A stretch of 64,000 nucleotides of DNA from Polynucleobacter sp. MWH-UH25E (GTDB taxonomy: Bacteria > Pseudomonadota > Gammaproteobacteria > Burkholderiales > Burkholderiaceae), in NCBI RefSeq assembly GCF_018687095.1, contig NZ_CP061286.1:1-64000 (forward strand), in the 5' to 3' direction. Below, piece after piece: positions 24,653-32,803 of the stretch (the first letter of the stretch is position 1; each line of letters starts with the position of its first letter). The notes beneath the pieces were generated by a model. That model was given only the letters and a program-made list of their open reading frames with translations. It was not told where the DNA came from and did not search any database. The translations under genes were made by a program, and so were the position numbers.

Positions 24653-26788
24653 ATGCCCTCACCTATTGTGGTCCAAGTTGTTGTAGACAAGCCCCTTGCC
24701 CAAGGGTTTGATTACTTATGGGACAAAACAAGTCTGGCGCTAGATCCACAAATCGGGCATGTGGTTGAGGTGCCATTTGGTAGGTCTTCTTTGGTCGGTG
24801 TGGTAATTAAAGTAAGCACTCACTCTGACTATGAAATAGAAAAATTAAAGGCTGTTACTCAGGTAGCACCATTGCCACCAATGGATCCAGCAGCCTTACG
24901 TCTCATGAATTTTGCAAGCCAGTATTACATCCACGGGCTTGGGGAAACCATCATCCCAGCAATTCCGCAGATGTGGAAAAAGCCTTCTTCTTGGGAAAAG
25001 CTATCGAGTTCACTCTTGGCTAATGAGAATAAAAAGCCAAAGAAAAAAGAGTCTGAAAAAAGAATTGCTGAAGGATATGTGGCGGAGTCTGAGTTGAATG
25101 AAGCCCAGAAATCTGCCTTGACGCAGTTAAAAGATTCTTGCGGGCATGAAAAATTTCATGCTGCTTTGCTACAGGGTCAAACGGGTAGCGGTAAGACCGC
25201 AGTTTTTTTACATTGGTTGAATACTCTTCTAGGCGACAGTAAGACGCAGGCATTGATATTGGTTCCAGAGATCAATTTAACGCCCCAATTAGAGCGACGT
25301 GTGCGAGCATATTTCCCAGAAAAGAAAATGGCAGTGTTGCATAGCGGTGTTTCTGAAAAAAAACGTGGCACCGCTTGGTATGAAGCGATTACCGGTGAAG
25401 CACAAATTATTTTGGGCACCAGGTTAGCTGCATTGACCCCCTTGCCGAACCTGAGCGCTATTGTGGTGGATGAAGAGCATGATCCATCATATAAGCAGCA
25501 AGATGGCATACGTTACTCCGCAAGAGATCTCGCCATATGGCGTGCACACGATTTAAAAATTCCTATAGTGCTATCTTCGGCAACGCCTTCTCTAGAAACA
25601 TGGATGGCTGCCAAAGCTGGTCGTTATCAGCACCTACGGCTGGATCAAAGAGCTCAAGGTGCGGCATTGCCAAGTGTGCATTTGCTTAATTTGCGGGATC
25701 CGCAAAATCAACTTAGCCCGTGCGACAAAGTGGAGCCAGGATTAAACATTTCCTTAAGTAAGCCGGTTGTTGCAGCGATACAAAAAAATTTGGATGAAAG
25801 TAAGCAAAGCCTCGTTCTAATAAATCGAAGGGGTTATGCACCAGTACTGAGTTGCAGTGCTTGCTCATGGTTATCTAAGTGTCATCAATGCAGCTCTTAT
25901 ATGGTGATGCATAAAGCAGGTGCTTTGGGCGGCAAACCAGTTTTAAGTTGTCATCATTGCGGCCTAGTAAAAAGCATTCCTAGCCACTGCCCTGATTGCG
26001 GCAACGCTGATCTAAAAACCTTGGGGCAGGGCACCCAAAAGCTGGAAGATGCGATCGAAGAGTGGTGGCCAAATGCGAGGGTATTGCGTGTGGATACTGA
26101 CTCTAGTCGCAAAAGCAAAGGCGCTGAAGAATTGTTTCAAGAAATACACGAAGGCAATGTCGACATCGTGGTTGGCACTCAAATGATTGCTAAGGGACAC
26201 GACTATCAACATGTCGGTTTAGTGGCTGTCTTAGATGCTGATGGTCGATTGTTCTCGCAAGATTTTCGGGCGGCCGAGAGATTGTTTGCCCAACTTGTTC
26301 AGGTTGCGGGTCGTGCAGGAAGAGCAAATAAGGATGGCGAGCGTAGTGGCGATATTTATATCGAAACTCAGTTTCCTGAAGCAGCGGTCTATCAGTATTT
26401 ATTGAGACACGACGTCGATGGATTTTTGGCCCATTTGGCCGCAGAAAGAGAAGAGGCAAAATTGCCCCCCTTCTGTTATCAGGCTTTGGTTCATGCAGAA
26501 GCCAAGAGTCTTGATAAGGCAATACGCTTTTTAAGCAAGCTCAAGGGTCGATTGCAGGATCAGAGCCTGATAGGCTCTGGCTTAAAGGCTTATGACCCAG
26601 TTCCGAGAAGCATGATGCGTGTGGCCGGGGTTGAGCGCGCTCAACTGCTAATTGAGTCTATTGATCGAAAGCGATTACAAACAGTTTTAGAGGTTGTCGA
26701 TGGGGATTTGCGATCCCGATCTCAGGGTCGCATTAGCAAGGAAGATCGCATTCGTTGGCTCATTGAGCGCGATCCGGTATCTATTTAG
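24653..26788 (+). CDS. priA: Primosomal protein N' (PriA helicase)
   Basis: PriA is a 3'-5' superfamily 2 helicase that restarts collapsed replication forks. From ATG 24653 it is 711 residues. It has the N-terminal DNA-binding domain (VVVDKPLAQGFDYLWD), Walker A GQTGSGKTAVF near 179, a DEEH box (VVDEEHDPSYKQQDG), zinc-binding cysteine pairs (CSACSWLSKCHQC and CHHCGLVKSIPSHCPDCG) and the helicase motif QVAGRAGR. An in-frame ATG at 24602 would add 17 unusual residues across the DnaA box; the MPSPIVVQVVV start better matches the family. Confidence 0.94.
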   Translation: MPSPIVVQVVVDKPLAQGFDYLWDKTSLALDPQIGHVVEVPFGRSSLVGVVIKVSTHSDYEIEKLKAVTQVAPLPPMDPAALRLMNFASQYYIHGLGETIIPAIPQMWKKPSSWEKLSSSLLANENKKPKKKESEKRIAEGYVAESELNEAQKSALTQLKDSCGHEKFHAALLQGQTGSGKTAVFLHWLNTLLGDSKTQALILVPEINLTPQLERRVRAYFPEKKMAVLHSGVSEKKRGTAWYEAITGEAQIILGTRLAALTPLPNLSAIVVDEEHDPSYKQQDGIRYSARDLAIWRAHDLKIPIVLSSATPSLETWMAAKAGRYQHLRLDQRAQGAALPSVHLLNLRDPQNQLSPCDKVEPGLNISLSKPVVAAIQKNLDESKQSLVLINRRGYAPVLSCSACSWLSKCHQCSSYMVMHKAGALGGKPVLSCHHCGLVKSIPSHCPDCGNADLKTLGQGTQKLEDAIEEWWPNARVLRVDTDSSRKSKGAEELFQEIHEGNVDIVVGTQMIAKGHDYQHVGLVAVLDADGRLFSQDFRAAERLFAQLVQVAGRAGRANKDGERSGDIYIETQFPEAAVYQYLLRHDVDGFLAHLAAEREEAKLPPFCYQALVHAEAKSLDKAIRFLSKLKGRLQDQSLIGSGLKAYDPVPRSMMRVAGVERAQLLIESIDRKRLQTVLEVVDGDLRSRSQGRISKEDRIRWLIERDPVSI

Positions 26789-26795
26789 GCCAAGC

Positions 26796-27188
26796 CTACG
26801 CTCCGGCAGAAGAGTTGTATTGATCTAAGCTCATCAGCCGGTTTAAATCTGAAGACAAAGTGTCTTCAGAGCTTGGTTTGATTTTGAATAACCAAATAGC
26901 ATATGGACTTTGGTTTACCAATTCTGGGCTGGCATCTACGCTTTCATTTAATGCCGCGATTTCACCGCTTACTGGTGCGTGAATGTCGCTCGCCGCTTTT
27001 ACAGATTCAATAACGGCGATGGCTTCACCCTGCGTTACTTGCTGGCCAAGCTTGGGCGCCTGAAAAAACATTACGTCGCCTAACGCTTCTTGAGCGTGGT
27101 TGCTAATTCCGACCCACACCAAGCCATCATCCTCTGGATCAGCCCACTCATGAGTTTCAGCGAATTTAAATGTATCTTCGGTATTCAT
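26796..27188 (-). CDS. gcvH: Glycine cleavage system H protein
   Basis: GcvH carries the lipoyl arm that shuttles the aminomethyl group between the P, T and L proteins. The 130-residue protein has the typical start FAETHEWAD, the core GISNHAQEALGDVMF and the lipoylation motif VIESVKAASDIHAPVSG with K64. Length is normal (E. coli 129). It is transcribed toward priA and no gcvT or gcvP lies beside it, so it works with partners encoded elsewhere or serves as a lipoate carrier in lipoylation relay. Confidence 0.94.
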   Translation of the reverse strand: MNTEDTFKFAETHEWADPEDDGLVWVGISNHAQEALGDVMFFQAPKLGQQVTQGEAIAVIESVKAASDIHAPVSGEIAALNESVDASPELVNQSPYAIWLFKIKPSSEDTLSSDLNRLMSLDQYNSSAGA

Positions 27189-27220
27189 TGTTTATCCTTT
27201 AGATCCATTTTATTCGCAGT

Positions 27221-27235
27221 CCCATAAACTATGGG
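27221..27235. promoter_or_regulatory. Palindrome between divergent gcvH and hydrolase genes
   Basis: CCCATA (27221-27226), AAC and TATGGG (27230-27235) form a near-contiguous palindrome in the 80-base divergent spacer. Its position suits an operator for one or both genes, but no regulator is identified and short palindromes occur by chance. Confidence 0.3.
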
Positions 27236-27268
27236 CTAACAAGTTATTCATTTTTCCGCCTTTTAAAT

Positions 27269-27913
27269 ATGCCAATTAAATTAGGAATAGTACCCGTTAC
27301 CCCTTTTGAGCAAAATTGCTCGATTTTGGTTTGTCAGGAAACAGGTGATGCCGCTGTAGTGGATCCAGGCGGAGATATTGAAAAGATATTGGATGGCGTA
27401 AAACAAATGGGCGGCAAGGTAAAAAAGATTTTGCTGACGCATGGCCACCTAGATCATTGCGCTGCCGCCAAAGACTTATCAGATCAGCTTGGGGTGCCTA
27501 TTGAGGGGCCACAAGAGGACGAGCGTTTTTGGATTGATCAGTTGCCCGAGCAAACCGTTCGTTTTGGATTTGGACATGCCAAAGTATTTGAACCAAATCG
27601 TTGGCTTAATGATGGCGATCATGTGCAAGTCGGCAATGTAGATCTTGAAGTATTTCATTGCCCTGGGCATACACCGGGACACGTGATTTTTTATGACAAA
27701 GAAGATCGCCTGGCAATTGTTGGCGATGTGTTATTCGCAGGCTCTATTGGTAGAACAGATTTTCCGCGGGGTAACCATGCGGATTTAATTCATGCGATTA
27801 AAACAAAATTGTGGCCCTTGGGCGATGATGTGCAGTTTGTGCCGGGACATGGACCTATGTCGACGTTTGGCAACGAGCGCAAAACAAATCCTTATGTGGG
27901 CGATAAGGCTTAG
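27269..27913 (+). CDS. Metallo-beta-lactamase-fold hydrolase (glyoxalase II-like)
   Basis: A 214-residue cytoplasmic member of the metallo-beta-lactamase superfamily. The metal motif is LTHGHLDHCAAA (about 66-77), followed by CPGHTPGHVIFY near 131, a bridging aspartate region VGDVLFAGSIGRTDFP near 150, and a final histidine in PGHGPMST near 192. These residues match the compact YcbL-type hydrolases. It is shorter than GloB (about 250) and lacks that enzyme's C-terminal substrate domain, so its thioester substrate is unknown. Confidence 0.87.
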   Translation: MPIKLGIVPVTPFEQNCSILVCQETGDAAVVDPGGDIEKILDGVKQMGGKVKKILLTHGHLDHCAAAKDLSDQLGVPIEGPQEDERFWIDQLPEQTVRFGFGHAKVFEPNRWLNDGDHVQVGNVDLEVFHCPGHTPGHVIFYDKEDRLAIVGDVLFAGSIGRTDFPRGNHADLIHAIKTKLWPLGDDVQFVPGHGPMSTFGNERKTNPYVGDKA

Positions 27914-27947
27914 CAATCACGATGATTGCAGGTACCGCTACGGCTAA

Positions 27948-28133
27948 TTAGGTTTTTGCTGAACCAGTGCGGTGCGTGCGGTTGTATAAGCAGCTAGCGC
28001 AAATCCAACGTTGCTTGCGATTGCTAGTAGGAATCCATGTTCCACCTTCAAGACGTTTTTCGCGACTGCAAGAAGAGCAAAATTTCAGGCTCTGTGAAGA
28101 ATCTTGTGCGGCAGCTGGAGTCGATGTAGTCAT
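27948..28133 (-). CDS. Small zinc-ribbon-like protein
   Basis: This 61-residue protein has two CxxC pairs, CSSC and CASC, separated by 22 residues, a spacing that fits a single zinc ribbon. Basic residues and a tryptophan lie between the pairs (GGTWIPTSNRKQRWI). No other domain is visible. The ATG at 28133 is preferred over a TTG two codons earlier. It is 41 bases downstream of the desaturase gene on the same strand and may share its message. I do not recognise the family; protein or nucleic acid binding is the likely kind of role. Confidence 0.65.
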   Translation of the reverse strand: MTTSTPAAAQDSSQSLKFCSSCSREKRLEGGTWIPTSNRKQRWICASCLYNRTHRTGSAKT

Positions 28134-28174
28134 GGGCAATCCGGGTAAGGCAAATCTTTATACAAAGAGCTATT

Positions 28175-29317
28175 TTACCCGTTTTGTCCCGCTGGTACTG
28201 GGGATAGAACCACTCTGACGGAGTCCGCCGTCTTGTTCCCATCAAAATCCAACCAAGCCTTGTTTTGGAAATCGTAAAGCTTGCACTTGCGCGCAGTATC
28301 GAAATACCATTCCCAAGAGAACTTTTGGATAAAAATACGCTCTGGAAGGATGGTTTCGAGGGTTTTTTGAGCCTCTGGGAGGCGGTATAGGGGCACGCTC
28401 ATATCCACGTGATGGGCGGTGTGCTCCATGATGTGGTGCATTAAAGAGCCCCAAATCCAGCTAAAAGTTAAATGCACAGTAGTTGAAACAAAAGGTTGGG
28501 CGCGCAACCATTCCGATTTTTTGTCATACCAAGAAACTGATGGGTGGGTATGGTGAACGTAGACCACAAACCCAATCATGCCGTTCCAAAATAAAAATGG
28601 GATAGCAAAACCGGTAAGAAGGCCAATCCAAATTGATTGGTTAGTGGCGATCGCACCAGCAATCAAACAACCAATCCAAACAATTGCAAACGCAGTCACG
28701 AGCAAATTGTCTTTTAAGAAAATAGGGCGATCACCAGGTTTGTTTTTTGCATTTGGGAAGTACTCGCGTCTCCACCAAATTTCAATTAAGTAATAAAAAA
28801 CAGGACCCCAGCCACTACGGTAAAGGCGCTCTAGAGCCTTACGCCATGTGGGCAAGGCGTCATATTCTTCTTTTGAAAGCGGAGCCCAAACAAAGTCAAA
28901 GCCCTTTAAATTAGTTTGTCCGTGATGCACAACATTGTGACCAACATCCCACAGGCTGTAGGGTGTGAGTGAAGGCAAGAATGCAATACGTCCAAGCACT
29001 TTGTTTAGCTCGCGGTTTGGGGTGAAGCTTTGATGACATGCATCATGACCCAAAATAAAAATGCGGCCAGTTACAAAACCAGCTATTAATCCAAAGACAA
29101 TTTTTAGTAAAACGTTTTCAATAAATACGGTTCCGGCAATGCAGCCGAGCCACAAGAGTGAATCAATCAGCAGCAACATAATTGCGCGGGCTGTTTCACC
29201 TTGGGCCATTGGGATAAGCCAGCTCCGAATAATTTTGCGGTGCGGCAATGGCGCCTCAGGTGGCAAGGGATTTGTCAGGGATGGCTCTGAAAGGGCTGAA
29301 TTTAAATGTGTAGACAC
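28175..29317 (-). CDS. Membrane fatty acid desaturase
   Basis: An integral membrane di-iron desaturase introducing a double bond into acyl chains. About 380 residues with paired hydrophobic segments and the three histidine boxes: HDACH (H91, H95), HNVVHH (127-132) and HTAHH (299-303), plus VHHTH near 255. This spacing matches the membrane FA-desaturase family that includes omega-3/omega-6 type enzymes. GTG 29317 gives MSTHLNSALSEP; a TTG four codons earlier is an alternative. It probably tunes membrane fluidity. Regiospecificity cannot be read from the sequence, and ring or carotenoid substrates remain possible. Confidence 0.88.
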   Translation of the reverse strand: MSTHLNSALSEPSLTNPLPPEAPLPHRKIIRSWLIPMAQGETARAIMLLLIDSLLWLGCIAGTVFIENVLLKIVFGLIAGFVTGRIFILGHDACHQSFTPNRELNKVLGRIAFLPSLTPYSLWDVGHNVVHHGQTNLKGFDFVWAPLSKEEYDALPTWRKALERLYRSGWGPVFYYLIEIWWRREYFPNAKNKPGDRPIFLKDNLLVTAFAIVWIGCLIAGAIATNQSIWIGLLTGFAIPFLFWNGMIGFVVYVHHTHPSVSWYDKKSEWLRAQPFVSTTVHLTFSWIWGSLMHHIMEHTAHHVDMSVPLYRLPEAQKTLETILPERIFIQKFSWEWYFDTARKCKLYDFQNKAWLDFDGNKTADSVRVVLSPVPAGQNG

Positions 29318-29399
29318 GATAAGAATCAATAAGTTAGACCCAAATTTTAGCGGTTTTCATGATTTTACGCATGATGTAAGTCAAAAACCCCTTGTGTTT

Positions 29400-29475
29400 T
29401 GGCGCGCCCGGCAGGAATCGAACCTGCGACCCTTGGCTTCGGAGGCCAATACTCTATCCACTGAGCTACGGGCGC
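29400..29475 (-). tRNA. tRNA-Arg (anticodon CCG)
   Basis: A 76-base cloverleaf on the minus strand with acceptor stem GCGCCCG/CGGGCGC, D arm GCTCAGTGGATAGAGT, anticodon loop CTCCGAA (anticodon CCG) on the stem TTGGC/GCCAA, T arm GCAGGTTCGAATCCTGC and encoded CCA. It reads CGG codons. Confidence 0.97.
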
Positions 29476-29576
29476 CCATAAAAACTGGATACCCCGTTAT
29501 TGTAAGTGCCTATACCCCTACTCTCTAGTTATAATCACCGCAAAACAACCCTAAACCCGTCAAACGATAAATTCTT

Positions 29577-30068
29577 ATGAGCAACGAGCACGGAAATCTG
29601 ATTAAGTCCCCAAAACAACTCATCATCATGGTGTTTGCAAGCTTTTTTGTGCCCTTGATCATTATTTTGTTGTTGATGGTGTTCGTTAACAACGGCAAGC
29701 GCGGCGAGTCTACAGCGACGACCGAGCAATTGATTAAGCCAGTAGCTCAACTCAATTTCAAAGATGCTAGCGGCCCTAAAGAATTGCAAACTGGCGAGCA
29801 AGTTTACAAAGCGGTTTGCTCTTCGTGCCATGCAACCGGCGCTGCCGGCGCTCCAAAATTTGGCGACGCTGGAGCTTGGGCACCACGTATTGCAAAGGGC
29901 TATGATTCATTGATGACTTCTGTACTTAAAGGCAAGGGCGCAATGCCAGCACGTGGCGGATCAAGTCCTGCCGACGTTAGCGATTATGAGTTAGGTCGCG
30001 CAGTTGTTTATATGGCCAATGCATCTGGTGGAAAATTGCCAGAACCAAAGGCACCTGCGGCTAAGTAA
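29577..30068 (+). CDS. Membrane-anchored cytochrome c5 family protein
   Basis: A 163-residue monoheme c-type cytochrome. A single N-terminal hydrophobic helix (about 15-37) anchors it to the inner membrane facing the periplasm. Heme attaches at C81-S-S-C84-H85, with M123 in KGAMPARGG the likely sixth ligand. The tail is Pro/Ala/Lys-rich. Such proteins carry electrons to terminal oxidases. A TATAAT hexamer at 29530-29535 lies 42 bases before the start, but no good -35 accompanies it. It is monocistronic and ends at a shared terminator with rsmI. Confidence 0.9.
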   Translation: MSNEHGNLIKSPKQLIIMVFASFFVPLIIILLLMVFVNNGKRGESTATTEQLIKPVAQLNFKDASGPKELQTGEQVYKAVCSSCHATGAAGAPKFGDAGAWAPRIAKGYDSLMTSVLKGKGAMPARGGSSPADVSDYELGRAVVYMANASGGKLPEPKAPAAK

Positions 30069-30100
30069 TTTACGAAATAATTTCTTAGATCTGTATTTTT

Positions 30101-30130
30101 AAAAGCTGGCTATATGCCAGCTTTTATTTT
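30101..30130. terminator. Terminator between cytochrome c5 and rsmI
   Basis: A perfect ten-base-pair stem (AAAAGCTGGC at 30101-30110, GCCAGCTTTT at 30116-30125) with loop TATAT and a following ATTTTT tract. The A-run upstream gives a U-run on the other strand, so it can work in both directions. The rsmI stop codon (30124-30126) overlaps the end of the hairpin. Confidence 0.88.
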
Positions 30131-31029
30131 TCGTGCTCTTCTGCCTTTGCATCTAGGGCAACTTGATAAGCATCTTTTTTGTTAAGGCCTAAGGTTTGCG
30201 ACAGCACGGTAGCAATTTCTTTGCTGCCCAGATATGGGGTTAATGCACGCGCCCAACGATTAAGAGAATCAATGTCTGGAGCCTCATCAGGATTGCCTTT
30301 GCGGCCTGCAACAAGAATGACAAATTCGCCTTTTAGATGCTCGGCATCTTCAAGCCATTCTGGAAGTTCTTGTGCTTGCATTGAAACAAGTTGCTCAAAT
30401 TTTTTTGTGAGCTCTCGGCAGATCAGAAGAGACCGATCTTTTTCCAAGGACTTTGCAAGCAAGAGTAGCGTTTCTCGAATATGGTGTGGCGATTCGAAAA
30501 AAATGCTCACTTTTTTACTATTGATGATGTCTTGCAGACAGGCTTCACGATCTTTGGTTTTATGTGGCCAAAAACCCAAGAATTGAAAGCGCCCTTCCGA
30601 GTTCAGCATGACTGAACCCGATGCTGATATTGCGCAAGATACTGAACTTACACCAGGAACCGGAATAACACGGTAGCCAGCAATCTGAACTTGCTCCACT
30701 AAGCGAGCTCCTGGGTCAGAGATTCCGGGGGTGCCAGCATCAGAGATGTAAGCCCAGCGTTCATGATTTGAAAGATGCTGAATAACAGTTTGAGCACCAC
30801 TAAGCTCGTTGTGATCATGAAGTGCAATGCACTTTTTATGAATGCCAAACTGGCGCAAAAGAGCTGCGCTATGCCTCGTATCTTCGCAAGCGATCCCATC
30901 AACAGAATTGAGAATATGTAGGGCGCGCAACGTGATATCACCCATATTCCCTATGGGTGTTGCAACCATGTACAAAGCCCCAGATGGCAAGTCTTGTTGT
31001 TTTAAAAAATCGAATGAGGCAAATTCCAT
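30124..31029 (-). CDS. rsmI: 16S rRNA (cytidine1402-2'-O)-methyltransferase RsmI
   Basis: RsmI methylates the ribose of C1402 in the 16S rRNA P-site region using SAM. The 301-residue protein has the tetrapyrrole-methylase fold: LYMVATPIGNMGDITLRA near 19, the CEDTRHS motif near 48, SDAGTPGISDPG near 95 and VPGVSSVSCAISASG near 118. Length is near E. coli RsmI (286). It is divergent from the diaA-dolP cluster, the same neighbourhood as in E. coli except that yraN and lpoA are absent here. Confidence 0.94.
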   Translation of the reverse strand: MEFASFDFLKQQDLPSGALYMVATPIGNMGDITLRALHILNSVDGIACEDTRHSAALLRQFGIHKKCIALHDHNELSGAQTVIQHLSNHERWAYISDAGTPGISDPGARLVEQVQIAGYRVIPVPGVSSVSCAISASGSVMLNSEGRFQFLGFWPHKTKDREACLQDIINSKKVSIFFESPHHIRETLLLLAKSLEKDRSLLICRELTKKFEQLVSMQAQELPEWLEDAEHLKGEFVILVAGRKGNPDEAPDIDSLNRWARALTPYLGSKEIATVLSQTLGLNKKDAYQVALDAKAEEHEK

Positions 31030-31133
31030 GGATTTATTGTCTGCCGAAGATGGATCAATAACAAGAGAATACGTTGTTTTGAGTTAAGCTGATGACATCT
31101 AAATTGAGCGTTACCTTGGCGCATAATATTGCT

Positions 31134-31736
31134 ATGAACAAAGATACGATTGAACGTTTGCGCCAGCGCGCATCCCAGCATTTTTTAGATAGCATTGCTG
31201 TCAAGCAAGAGGCGGAAAAAACACTTCCAGATGCAGTTGCTCAAGGTGTACTGGCCATGGCGCAGTGTTTGCAGTCGGGCGGCAAAGTGATGGCTTGTGG
31301 CAATGGCGGCTCAGCTGCTGATGCCCAGCATTTTGCTGCAGAGCTGATTGGTCGATTTGAGCGTGAGCGCCAAGAATTGGCCGCGATTGCTTTAACCACT
31401 GACAGCTCAATTCTGACTGCAGTTGGTAATGACTACAGTTACGACGAAGTATTTAGCAAACAAGTGCGAGGTCTTGGCAAGAAAGGCGATGTTTTGTTGG
31501 CTATTTCTACTTCTGGAAACTCTAAGAACGTTGTCAAGGCAATTGAAGCAGCGAAAAAGATTGGCATCAAAATTATCGCGCTTACTGGAAACGGTGGTGG
31601 AAAGATTGCGACTCTTTTGGATAAAGATGACATACATTTATGCGCTCCTTCAACGCGTACGGCTCGCATTCAGGAGACTCATTTAGTCCTGCTGCATGGT
31701 TTATGTGATGGCGTTGATCACGTGTTGTTAGATTAA
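31134..31736 (+). CDS. diaA: SIS-domain protein DiaA / phosphoheptose isomerase family
   Basis: A 200-residue SIS-domain protein. In E. coli, DiaA binds DnaA domain I and promotes initiation, while the close relative GmhA isomerizes sedoheptulose 7-phosphate. Here MACGNGGSAADAQHFAAEL and LLAISTSGNSKNVVKA mark the sugar-phosphate site, and QETHLVLLHGLCD the end. ATG 31134 gives a start resembling DiaA; an ATG at 31092 would add 14 residues. The rsmI-diaA-dolP context favours DiaA. The conserved active-site-like residues mean isomerase activity cannot be excluded. Confidence 0.85.
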   Translation: MNKDTIERLRQRASQHFLDSIAVKQEAEKTLPDAVAQGVLAMAQCLQSGGKVMACGNGGSAADAQHFAAELIGRFERERQELAAIALTTDSSILTAVGNDYSYDEVFSKQVRGLGKKGDVLLAISTSGNSKNVVKAIEAAKKIGIKIIALTGNGGGKIATLLDKDDIHLCAPSTRTARIQETHLVLLHGLCDGVDHVLLD

Positions 31737-31764
31737 TTTTTTTACATCGATACAAAGTACCTTT

Positions 31765-32415
31765 ATGCAAACACAATTTATTAGCAAATCTTTGATTGCG
31801 GCTTTGCTTATTACCCAACTTTCCGCATGTGGAGTATTGGTGGTTGGTGGGGTTGCAGCTGGAGCCAGCGTCATGGCTGATCGTCGTACGCCAGGCGTAC
31901 AAGCGATTGATAATGGAATTGAGATGCAAGCAAATGCAGCGCTGTCGAAAAAATTTGGAGATAACGCGCACATTAACGTGACTTCATTTAATCAGAAGGT
32001 ATTGTTAACTGGCGAGGCAAAAGATGCGGACATCAAAGGTGAGGCCGATGCTTACATAAAAGCAATGAAGAATGCTCGCACAGTGTTTAACGAAATTGTT
32101 ATTGGCCCTAACAGCACATACACTGCTCGCGCCAATGATTCTTATCTCGAATCAAAAATAAAAACGCAAATGATCTTTACAGATAAGCTTCCATCAAACT
32201 CTATGTCTATAGTGGCCGAAGGAACAAGCGTATATCTGATGGGAATCTTGACTCAAAATGAGGCGGATCTTGCGAAGAAAGTGGCCAGCAATACCAATGG
32301 CGTGAAAGATGTTTATGTTTACTTTGACATCATTTCTGACGCAGAAAAAAATCGCCTAGAGAAACAAGGCAAGGCTGATGAATCACAACCAAGCAGTCCG
32401 CCAAAGTTCCAATAA
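31765..32415 (+). CDS. dolP: BON-domain outer-membrane lipoprotein DolP (YraP)
   Basis: A 216-residue predicted lipoprotein with lipobox LSAC (lipidated C22) after a hydrophobic signal peptide. A YraP-like MADRRTPG segment is followed by two BON domains (about 50-115 and 125-195). In E. coli, DolP keeps the outer membrane intact and supports envelope stress responses. It is 28 bases downstream of diaA, as in E. coli, and followed by a cytochrome gene. The Pro/Ser-rich C-terminus is probably disordered. Confidence 0.9.
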   Translation: MQTQFISKSLIAALLITQLSACGVLVVGGVAAGASVMADRRTPGVQAIDNGIEMQANAALSKKFGDNAHINVTSFNQKVLLTGEAKDADIKGEADAYIKAMKNARTVFNEIVIGPNSTYTARANDSYLESKIKTQMIFTDKLPSNSMSIVAEGTSVYLMGILTQNEADLAKKVASNTNGVKDVYVYFDIISDAEKNRLEKQGKADESQPSSPPKFQ

Positions 32416-32433
32416 ATCTTTAGCAGTCCTGTG

Positions 32434-32781
32434 ATGTTGCAAAAATATGCGCCCGTAAAAATAGTTTTTATTTTTACGGCGCTTTTTTTCTTTGCAACAA
32501 AAGCATATAGCAATAGTGATGATCAAAAAGCATTTGCGCTTGCAAAACAAAATGCTTGCTTAGGTTGTCATGCGGTTGACAAAAAAATTGTTGGGCCTAG
32601 TTTTCAAGCGGTCGCACAAAAATATCAACATGATCAAAACGCGACAACGTTTTTAAAAAACAAAATTACTAAAGGCGGTGCAGGCTCATGGGGCGTAGTA
32701 CCCATGCCTGCAAACGCGAAGCTAAGTGATGCTGATTTGTCTTTATTGGTGGGTTGGATTTTGCGTGGCGCACCAAACTAA
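32434..32781 (+). CDS. Periplasmic class I cytochrome c
   Basis: A 115-residue soluble monoheme cytochrome resembling cytochrome c551/c552. The signal peptide (KIVFIFTALFFFATKAYS) is followed by the heme motif C42-L-G-C45-H46 and the axial methionine M91 in VVPMPAN. It starts 18 bases after dolP, probably in the same transcript; a GTG one codon earlier is an alternative start. It would donate electrons to an oxidase or peroxidase in the periplasm. Confidence 0.9.
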   Translation: MLQKYAPVKIVFIFTALFFFATKAYSNSDDQKAFALAKQNACLGCHAVDKKIVGPSFQAVAQKYQHDQNATTFLKNKITKGGAGSWGVVPMPANAKLSDADLSLLVGWILRGAPN

Positions 32782-32786
32782 CCTTT

Positions 32787-32803
32787 GCGTTATTTATTAA
32801 CGC
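32787..32803. terminator. Short hairpin between convergent cytochrome c and GNAT genes
   Basis: GCGTTA and TAACGC form a six-base-pair stem around TTTAT in the 15-base gap between two convergent genes, overlapping the GNAT stop region. T-tracts are weak on both sides, so this is only a possible shared terminator. Confidence 0.35.

Noticed and set aside
29530..29535. TATAAT as a definite promoter for cytochrome c5
   Set aside because: There is no acceptable -35 at 16-18 bases, so it was only mentioned with the gene.
31092..31133. Upstream ATG for diaA
   Set aside because: The 14 added residues have no counterpart in DiaA proteins, and ATG 31134 gives the family length.
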